Assembly (NCBI GenBank): GCA_964482325.1
Contig: CAYZXD010000021.1
Coordinates: 1-40,059, forward strand
From: CAYZJV01 sp964482325
GTDB lineage: Bacteria; Spirochaetota; Spirochaetia; Sphaerochaetales; Sphaerochaetaceae
DNA: 40,059 bases
Reading direction: 5' to 3'
Position 1 is the first letter of the stretch; every line of letters begins with the position of its first letter. The notes beneath the pieces are model-generated. The model saw nothing but the letters and a program-made list of their open reading frames with translations, had not been told where the DNA came from and did no database searches. The position numbers and the translations under genes are program-made. This document shows, in pieces, positions 34,005-40,059 of this stretch.

Positions 34005-34096
34005 AAACCGGCAATCCTGATAAAAGCGAAAAATTGCAGTTTCGGAGTTGACTACTCGTTCCTATACTGATTATGCGTAACAGGAAGGAGGTTCCT

Positions 34097-35125
34097 ATGC
34101 AAAAGAAAATGAAAGGTCTGATAGCAGTCCTGCTGATCCTGGCAGTGGCTGGGGGGATGGTTTTCGCGGGGGGAAGTCCTGAAGGAGAGGCCTCTGGAGA
34201 GAGTAATATGAATGTGATGTTGTACTCTTCATTGAAGGATTCTCAGCTTGCTGCCATCAAAGAAGGATTCATGAAGAAGTACCCGAATGTCACCATGGAT
34301 TACTACACAGCCGGTACGGGGAATGTAATGACCAAGCTTGCAACGGAACAGCAGGCTGGGGGAATTTCAGCTGATATCATCTGGGTGGGAGATCCGACAA
34401 ATTATATTGATTTCAAGGAACAGGGATTGCTCATGCCATATGATTCCCCTGCAGCGGCTGCTATCCCCGATAAATTCAAAGATCCTGATCGTCTGTATAT
34501 GTCTGCACGGCTGATTATGCTTGGCTTTGTGTATAACACCAATCTGGTAAAGGAGAGCTCCATCCCGAAGAGGTGGGAAGATCTCTTAAAACCGGAGTTC
34601 AAAGACTACATTGCCATGACTGATCCCACTACCAGCGGAACTACGCTATTTACTGTAGCCGGTCTGGTGCAGAGCCCCAAGTATGGATGGGATTATTTTG
34701 AGAAGCTGAAAGCGAACGGTATTAAGTTGGAGAATGGGTCCAGTGGAGTCGTCAACAAAGCTGCGGCCGGCGAATATAAGGTTTCCATCGGAGTGGATTA
34801 TATTGCCCGAACGGTCATGGCGCAGGGTGCCACGGTTGGGTTTGCTTATCCTGAAGAGGATATTCCCATCATTGAAAGTCCTATAGCGATCATCAAGAAT
34901 ACCAAGAACGAAGAGGCTGCAAAATTACTGTATGACTACATCATCAGTGAAGAAGGACAGTCAGTACTGGTTGAAGAGTATACGATGCCGATCAATCCCA
35001 ACATGAAGCTCGAGAATGCCATCGATATCAATGTGGCAGACAAGAAGATGCTCCCTGTAGATCCTAACGTTCTCGTTCGTGACAAGTTAAGCATGCTTGA
35101 GCGTTTTGATTCGATCTTTAAGTAG
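34097..35125 (+). CDS. Fbp/Afu-type periplasmic binding protein (second system)
   Basis: The 342-residue protein has a signal peptide cut near VFA (about residue 24), with a mature start AGGSPEGEASG. The domain follows COG1840 binding proteins: VMLYSSLKDSQLAAIKEGF (about 40-58), ADIIWVGDPTNY, MTDPTTSGTTLF and FAYPEEDIPII. It lacks an obvious tyrosine pair for iron. It differs clearly from the binding protein at 25301. The start at 34097 is chosen because AAGGAGG lies five bases upstream; an earlier in-frame ATG at 34073 has no site. Expression is probably under the AraC-type regulator upstream. Confidence 0.88.
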   Translation: MQKKMKGLIAVLLILAVAGGMVFAGGSPEGEASGESNMNVMLYSSLKDSQLAAIKEGFMKKYPNVTMDYYTAGTGNVMTKLATEQQAGGISADIIWVGDPTNYIDFKEQGLLMPYDSPAAAAIPDKFKDPDRLYMSARLIMLGFVYNTNLVKESSIPKRWEDLLKPEFKDYIAMTDPTTSGTTLFTVAGLVQSPKYGWDYFEKLKANGIKLENGSSGVVNKAAAGEYKVSIGVDYIARTVMAQGATVGFAYPEEDIPIIESPIAIIKNTKNEEAAKLLYDYIISEEGQSVLVEEYTMPINPNMKLENAIDINVADKKMLPVDPNVLVRDKLSMLERFDSIFK

Positions 35126-35137
35126 CATACCATACAC

Positions 35138-35164
35138 GGCCTTTGCCCCGTGCTGAGGCCGCTC
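35138..35164 (+). other. Weak intercistronic hairpin after the binding-protein gene
   Basis: In the 67-base gap before the ATPase, CGGCC near 35138 can pair with GGCCG near 35157, or alternatively CACGG with CCGTG. The stems are only five base pairs, so this is marginal, but the location matches the hairpins in the two other importer operons. Confidence 0.3.
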
Positions 35165-35192
35165 ATAAGAAACAGCAGGGAGGTACATACCC

Positions 35193-36299
35193 ATGGCGAT
35201 AGTTTCAATGAAGGATATCACCATCCAGTATGGGAAGAATATTGTGATAGAGGGATTATCCCTTGATGTCGAGCAAGGGGAGAACCTTGCCATAGTCGGC
35301 CCATCCAGCTGTGGGAAGACCTCTCTCATGCGGGGACTGTGCGGATTTATCAAGATCACGCAGGGTGAAATTTCCATTCATGGTACAGTGGTATCATCAC
35401 CGGAAAAACGGATTATGATACCACCGGAGAATCGGAGAATCGGTGTGGTATTTCAGGATTATGCTGTGTGGCCGCACCTTACCGTTATTGAAAATATTAT
35501 TTATCCGCTGAAGAAAAGAAAAGTAAACAAGGTCGAAGCTAAAGAACGTGCCTTTGCTGCTTTGGCTCAGGTGAAGATGAGCGACTTCGCTGACCGCTTG
35601 CCTTCACAGCTCTCAGGTGGGCAACAGCAGCGAGTAGCGCTTGCCCGTGCGTTAGTCTCATCATCTGAATTAATAGTACTTGATGAGCCCATCACCAATT
35701 TAGATGCGACACTCCGGGAAGAGATGGCCTATGAGATTCGCAATCTGCAGAAGAGCATCGGGGTGACCGTCATTTATATCACCCATGATCAAGAAACTGC
35801 CATGACCATATCTGATCGGATGGTCATCATGGATCGACAGGGAAATATTCAGCAGGTTGGTACACCCGAAGAGATCTGGACACATCCGAAGAATCGTGAG
35901 GTGTACACGTTTCTTGGGGTGTCAAATTTCCTTCCCCTCGTGAAGCAGGGGAATACCTACACGTTGGTTTCAAAGAGTGCTCCGCAGGTCATCAATAACC
36001 TGGATGCTACGGTACCCGATACATTCGGATCCAAATTGCTGCTTGCGTCCCGTCCGATGGATATCAGATTATCACCTGTCCAAAACGACAAAACTATCCA
36101 GGGATTGGTACGCAGAGTGACGTATCTTGGCAATCAATTTGATTATATCGTCGATGTTGGCGGACATGAAATTCGTGTTCAGGAAGATTCTCTGGATGCG
36201 TTCCGTAGAGGAGTCCCTGAAGAAGGTTCAATTCGTTCCGTGGAGTTTCTCAGTCCCGCAATGTATGAGGCTGAGACGAATGATCCTCGGTTCGACTGA
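35193..36299 (+). CDS. ABC transporter ATPase, first of two in the operon
   Basis: The 368-residue ATPase has Walker A GPSSCGKTS (36-44), a Q-loop in VVFQDYAVWPHLTV, signature LSGGQQQR, Walker B LIVLDEP, D-loop NLDATL and H-loop ITHDQETA. A C-terminal TOBE-like region follows from about 240. GGGAGGT lies eight bases before the ATG. A second ATPase of the same class is encoded after the permease, which is unusual. The WPHL segment is shared by both and differs from FPHM in the other importer's ATPase, so they may derive from a duplication. Confidence 0.9.
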   Translation: MAIVSMKDITIQYGKNIVIEGLSLDVEQGENLAIVGPSSCGKTSLMRGLCGFIKITQGEISIHGTVVSSPEKRIMIPPENRRIGVVFQDYAVWPHLTVIENIIYPLKKRKVNKVEAKERAFAALAQVKMSDFADRLPSQLSGGQQQRVALARALVSSSELIVLDEPITNLDATLREEMAYEIRNLQKSIGVTVIYITHDQETAMTISDRMVIMDRQGNIQQVGTPEEIWTHPKNREVYTFLGVSNFLPLVKQGNTYTLVSKSAPQVINNLDATVPDTFGSKLLLASRPMDIRLSPVQNDKTIQGLVRRVTYLGNQFDYIVDVGGHEIRVQEDSLDAFRRGVPEEGSIRSVEFLSPAMYEAETNDPRFD

Positions 36300-36326
36300 T
36301 AACAGCAAGCAGGATGGAGTGAAGTC

Positions 36327-38051
36327 ATGAAATATTTTTTAACCCATATGTTTTCCAGACGTCCCAGCATGGGTAGGCGAAGGTTTGGATTAGACCAAAG
36401 TCTCTTTATTCTTTCGCTGGTGATTCTCATCATCACGGTCCTGTTCCCTATGTTGATGATCGTTATCCGCACCTTTTTCAAGGGAACACAACTGGACTGG
36501 CGTCTGTTCACGCAAGTTGTTTTAGCCCCTGAGAATCTATCAGCCATTTTCAATACCATCAGGATTGCCTTCATGGTCACCCTTTTCGGGACTGTTCTCG
36601 GGTTGTTCTATGCCTGGCTGATTGGTCGCAGTGATATCCCGTTAAAAGGTGTGATGAAAGGATTGTTTGCCATACCCTACATGTTTCCCCCGTTCTTCGG
36701 CGCCATGGCCTGGAGTCTCATGCTCTCTCCTCGATCAGGGTATGTTAATAAGCTATTCATGCAAATTACCGGAGGTACTTCTCCGCTACTCAATATAAAT
36801 ACCATCGGCGGCATTGTGTTTGTTGAAACCTGTTATTACTTTCCCTTTGTCTTTTTACAGGTGGTCAGTGCCCTGGAACGGATGGATCCCACACTTGAGG
36901 AGTCCGCAAGAATTGCCGGGGCAGGGCAGTGGTATGTCGTACGGAAAATCACGTTGCCTCTGGTACTTCCTGCAATTGCAGCAGGAGCCATGTTGATTCT
37001 GATCTCTTCGCTTTCCCACTTCGGTGTACCTGCCATTCTGGGATTTTCAAATAATATATTTACTTTGCCAACAAAAATATACCAGTTGATAAATCGATCA
37101 GCGGGAAGTTTTCAGGGAATACGCGAAGGTGCTTCTCTATCAATTCTGCTTGTATTGGTGGTCGTTGCAGCTTTGTGGGTACAACGCAAAGTGCTGAAAA
37201 CCGGGCACTACGATATCATCAAGGGAAAGAGTATGCGGCCGATGCTGATCAAATTACGTGGGGCAAAAATCCCAATGCTCGCCATCAGTTTCATTTCACT
37301 GTTTGTGATCGTCGTAATTCCGTTGTTCATGATCTTTATTGTCGGGTTCCTGAAAGCCTACGGTTTACCGTTAAAGCTGGAAAATCTTACTTTACGAAAC
37401 TATCAATATATTCTTGGTCAATCAAAAATGGTCCAGGATTCCATCACCAATAGTCTTTTCCTCTCCATATCGTCAGGAATTATCACCATGTTCCTTGGTG
37501 TGATGATTGCATACGTGGTAATCAAAGTCCGTCCGCGGGGCAAAGGATTTCTTGAGATACTCTCTCTACTTCCCTATTCAATTCCCGGTATTGTGCTGGC
37601 AATCGGAGTCATTCTGGTTTGGAGTGGTGCATTCGCCGTCAACCTCTATAATACCATCTGGATCATACTCATTGCCTACATTGCCCGTTATGTGTCATTC
37701 GCCATGAAATCGGCTTCTGCATCTCTTGAACAGGTTCACTACTCACTTGAGGAGGCTGCTCGTTCCTGTGGCGCGACGCACTTGGAATCCCTTCGTGATA
37801 TCACATTACCCTTGATCCGACCGGGTATGATTGCCGGATTCTTCCTTATTTTTCTTCCTGCTATGCGTGAATTGACTACTTCCGTATTACTGTACGGTCC
37901 TTTTACACGCACCCTAGGTGTAGCTATTTATTCGATCAATTCCGAGGGGAATACGGTACAGGCCTCTGCGTTGGCTACTGTGGCAATTGCAATTATTGTA
38001 GCGGGTAATATTGCCCTGCGTTTCATCACCAAAGACAGAAAGGGGTTATAG
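36327..38051 (+). CDS. ABC transporter permease, fused double domain (second system)
   Basis: The 574-residue membrane protein is an FbpB-type double permease. EAA loops are EESARIAGAGQWYVVRKI in the first half and EEAARSCGATHLESLRDI in the second, each followed by TLPL. A cytoplasmic N-terminal tail rich in Arg (about 10-20) precedes the first helix. The two unlike loops could each contact a different ATPase, since two ATPases flank the gene. GGAG lies seven bases before the ATG. The second ATPase starts directly at the stop codon with no spacer. Confidence 0.9.
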   Translation: MKYFLTHMFSRRPSMGRRRFGLDQSLFILSLVILIITVLFPMLMIVIRTFFKGTQLDWRLFTQVVLAPENLSAIFNTIRIAFMVTLFGTVLGLFYAWLIGRSDIPLKGVMKGLFAIPYMFPPFFGAMAWSLMLSPRSGYVNKLFMQITGGTSPLLNINTIGGIVFVETCYYFPFVFLQVVSALERMDPTLEESARIAGAGQWYVVRKITLPLVLPAIAAGAMLILISSLSHFGVPAILGFSNNIFTLPTKIYQLINRSAGSFQGIREGASLSILLVLVVVAALWVQRKVLKTGHYDIIKGKSMRPMLIKLRGAKIPMLAISFISLFVIVVIPLFMIFIVGFLKAYGLPLKLENLTLRNYQYILGQSKMVQDSITNSLFLSISSGIITMFLGVMIAYVVIKVRPRGKGFLEILSLLPYSIPGIVLAIGVILVWSGAFAVNLYNTIWIILIAYIARYVSFAMKSASASLEQVHYSLEEAARSCGATHLESLRDITLPLIRPGMIAGFFLIFLPAMRELTTSVLLYGPFTRTLGVAIYSINSEGNTVQASALATVAIAIIVAGNIALRFITKDRKGL

Positions 38052-39164
38052 ATGAGCCAGATAGCACTGAAAAATGTTACCAAGGAATTTGTTACTCGCG
38101 GTGGTCATCGGGTAGTCGCGGTGAATCATTTCAATTTGACAATACATGAAGGGGAATGTTTTTCATTCCTTGGCCCTTCAGGATGTGGAAAGACCACTAC
38201 GTTGCGCATGATTGCAGGATTCGAGGATCTTTCAGAAGGAGAGATATGGCTGGGAGATAAACCTGTCTCTATTAAGGCGAAAAATCTCTATGTACCGCCT
38301 GAGAACCGTGGATTGGGTATGGTGTTCCAGTCATTTGCGGTGTGGCCGCATCTGAATGTTTTTGAGAATGTAGCCTTTCCGCTTCGTGTGCAAAAACTTC
38401 CCCGTCAAGAAATTCAGGAGCGGGTGAAAGTTGCACTTACTCATACCGATTTACTCGGTCTTGAAAAAGTCTATCCGTCCGACCTCTCTGGCGGACAGCA
38501 GCAACGTATCGCACTGGCGCGTGCCATTGTAACTAACCCACGGGTGATGCTGTTGGACGAACCTTTGTCAAATCTTGATCCAAAGCTGCGGGAATCAATG
38601 CGGTTCGAAATAAAAGAACTCCAAAAAAAATTCAATTTCACAATTATATTTGTGACTCACGATCAATCGGAAGCCATGGCTTTATCAGATAGAATGCTTG
38701 TCATGGACTTGGGAAAGATCATACAAGTCGGTGAGCCAAATGAACTGTACCAGAAGCCCAACAGTAAATTCGTCTATGGATTTCTCGGGCTTTCAAATTT
38801 CCTGAAAGTTGAGGCAGCAAAAGGCAATGTCTTTCCCAAGGGAGGCGCTACTCAACCAATTCCATTTGCACTGCCTGAAGGGGTAGCCGATGGAGACGGG
38901 TTGTTGGCATCACGTCCGAATGAAATTGAAATATCCATGGATGAACAGGACGGGTACCCGGCAAAGATCGAAAAACGGTTATATATGACATTCTGTATTG
39001 AATACCATGTAAGAATCGGGAAGCAGACCATTCGTGTCCACACTTCTCATGCCAATGTATTTCCAGAAGGAAGCGATTGTTTCCTCCACTTTAAAAATCC
39101 TCGCTGGTATGCAAAGGAATCAGAAGAGATAGAACTTGAGCGAACTGAACGACAGGTTTACTGA
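38052..39164 (+). CDS. ABC transporter ATPase, second of two in the operon
   Basis: The 370-residue ATPase has Walker A GPSGCGKTT (41-49), a Q-loop in MVFQSFAVWPHLNV, signature LSGGQQQR, Walker B VMLLDEP, D-loop NLDPKL and H-loop VTHDQSEA. All catalytic motifs are intact, so it should hydrolyse ATP. A C-terminal TOBE-like region ends at about 365. AAAGGGG lies six bases before the ATG. With the ATPase at 35193 it may form a heterodimer on the fused permease, or the two may be alternatives. No terminator was seen after it. Confidence 0.9.
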   Translation: MSQIALKNVTKEFVTRGGHRVVAVNHFNLTIHEGECFSFLGPSGCGKTTTLRMIAGFEDLSEGEIWLGDKPVSIKAKNLYVPPENRGLGMVFQSFAVWPHLNVFENVAFPLRVQKLPRQEIQERVKVALTHTDLLGLEKVYPSDLSGGQQQRIALARAIVTNPRVMLLDEPLSNLDPKLRESMRFEIKELQKKFNFTIIFVTHDQSEAMALSDRMLVMDLGKIIQVGEPNELYQKPNSKFVYGFLGLSNFLKVEAAKGNVFPKGGATQPIPFALPEGVADGDGLLASRPNEIEISMDEQDGYPAKIEKRLYMTFCIEYHVRIGKQTIRVHTSHANVFPEGSDCFLHFKNPRWYAKESEEIELERTERQVY

Positions 39165-39225
39165 AGTCTGCCGTTGTAGTTGAGCCTCCGCTATGTAATG
39201 AATATGTATCTCAATTCTCCCTCGG

Positions 39226-39237
39226 TTGTTATAACAA
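39226..39237. promoter_or_regulatory. 12-bp palindrome containing an extended -10
   Basis: TTGTTATAACAA is a perfect palindrome. It contains TGTTATAAC (39227-39235), an extended -10 element for the gene at 39250, so it could be both promoter and operator. The predicted start near 39242 leaves a leader of about eight bases. Confidence 0.4.
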
Positions 39238-39249
39238 TAAGAGGCGTCT

Positions 39250-40029
39250 ATGGTTCGGATGCGCTACGTAGTAGGGGCAATTATCCTCACGGTTGTTCTT
39301 CTTCTTCTTGTTATTACTTCGGGTTGTCATAATGATTTTGCTGTATTTGAAAAATTCTTTGCAAGTGATCCCGCTATTGCTTTCAATCAGGATGATATCG
39401 ATTATCTTGTTCAGAATTTTCATTTTCCATTACTCTCAGCTGAAGAACACACAGACACTGAAATTGCCGACGCTATAGTAAACTGGCAAGATCAATATAT
39501 GGTTCTTGGGCTGAACGTTCCCGATCTTTCCTATCCAATGCGTTGGAATCAGGTGATCCCAGGAGTCTATTCGGCAAGAGATCTCATACGTGATCGACAT
39601 CACAGTGAAGAGAGCACGAATAAAATCTATGGTGTCTGCTGGGATTTTGCGACTGTCTTCACCGCTATAGCTCAGTATTATGAATTAACAGTTCGCATCA
39701 CTGCCTGGCAGGTATATCTTTCCGATCACGAAGAACTGCAGGTAGACTATGAAGTTGAAAATCAGCAGGAGGGGCCTGATCAGGGTATGTCACCCACAGA
39801 ATTACAAGCTCTCATTGAACGACTCCATATCCTCGATTACGATATACCCGAACACGTATTGCAGAACGCAATCTTTGAAACTTATGTTCATTACAGACCC
39901 GAGGTATATATCGATGATACGTGGTACTCTTATGATGCTACCAATCCAAATGATACCTATAAAAATGCTGAATATGGTGAAATTTCCTGGGATATGTTTC
40001 TTGACGAGGATATTTGTATAAAACCCTGA
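39250..40029 (+). CDS. Lipoprotein with transglutaminase-like domain
   Basis: The 259-residue protein has a lipoprotein signal ending TSGC (Cys-26). The later part has the transglutaminase-like order of catalytic residues: Cys-130 in YGVCWDFAT, His-214 in YVHYRPEVY and Asp-229 in WYSYDATN. In bacteria such domains usually act as cysteine peptidases or amidases rather than crosslinkers. The spacing from His to Asp (15 residues) fits the family. The protein would be anchored at the cell envelope facing outward or into the periplasm. AGAGG lies five bases before the ATG. It follows the importer operon but has its own promoter candidate; a functional link is unproven. Confidence 0.8.
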   Translation: MVRMRYVVGAIILTVVLLLLVITSGCHNDFAVFEKFFASDPAIAFNQDDIDYLVQNFHFPLLSAEEHTDTEIADAIVNWQDQYMVLGLNVPDLSYPMRWNQVIPGVYSARDLIRDRHHSEESTNKIYGVCWDFATVFTAIAQYYELTVRITAWQVYLSDHEELQVDYEVENQQEGPDQGMSPTELQALIERLHILDYDIPEHVLQNAIFETYVHYRPEVYIDDTWYSYDATNPNDTYKNAEYGEISWDMFLDEDICIKP

Positions 40030-40059
40030 TGTATATGAAGGTCTGTAAAGTAATTGACT

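Noticed and set aside
34048..34076. TTGACT and TTATGC spaced by 17 bases before the second binding-protein gene
   Set aside because: The predicted start would fall on the Shine-Dalgarno of the gene at 34097, and the -10 match is poor.
1..40059. CRISPR arrays, insertion sequences, prophage or tRNA genes
   Set aside because: No regularly spaced repeats, transposase or phage motifs, or cloverleaf-like intergenic segments were noticed; absence of short RNAs cannot be proven by eye.

Overview
The window looks like chromosomal DNA from a free-living or host-associated spirochaete, perhaps Sphaerochaeta/Spirochaeta-like. The evidence is a PnrA/TmpC-type purine-nucleoside lipoprotein with its ABC genes, several lipoproteins with relaxed lipoboxes, and binding proteins whose mature N-termini read AAGGQE or AGGSPEGE. 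The genus is an inference. No tRNA, rRNA, CRISPR array, insertion sequence or phage gene was seen. Genes are tightly packed, with many 4-base ATGA start/stop overlaps.

Layout. (1) 1-2691: a TRAP-type periplasmic binding protein overlapping a membrane diguanylate cyclase, preceded by a 27-bp tandem repeat. (2) 2657-4541, minus: two half-size ChrA proteins behind a purine nucleoside phosphorylase. (3) 4792-11906: nucleoside salvage, with a nucleoside hydrolase (plus) facing a minus-strand operon of PnrA-like lipoprotein, RbsA-type ATPase, two permeases, a second divergent nucleoside phosphorylase and a nitroreductase. The operon has a long leader that can fold. (4) 12275-13994: DUF47 protein plus PiT phosphate permease. 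(5) 13991-18347, minus: a three-gene envelope cassette of one outer-membrane-type protein and two lipoproteins. (6) 18490-22369: DUF1611 protein, enolase-superfamily epimerase and NhaC-type antiporter, resembling a DgcN/DgcA D-amino-acid route. (7) 22439-26332, minus: an Fbp/Afu-type ABC importer. (8) 26685-31653: GntR regulator, LarA-family nickel racemase/epimerase, split UxaA/SuyAB-type dehydratase and GntP-type permease, closed by a strong terminator. (9) 31794-39164: a membrane Cache-AraC regulator and a second Fbp/Afu-type importer with two different ATPases. (10) 39250-40029: a transglutaminase-like lipoprotein.

How it fits together. The organism imports nucleosides and splits them by phosphorolysis and hydrolysis. 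It takes up phosphate, which the phosphorylases consume. It catabolises hydroxy or sugar acids, probably under GntR control through a perfect inverted repeat on the promoter. It also appears able to process D-amino acids or dipeptides. The strongest leads are the folded leader of the nucleoside operon, the nickel-racemase/dehydratase operon with its operator, the dual-ATPase importer, the binding-protein/diguanylate-cyclase pair, and the envelope cassette. All calls come from reading the sequence; no database search or structure calculation was run.
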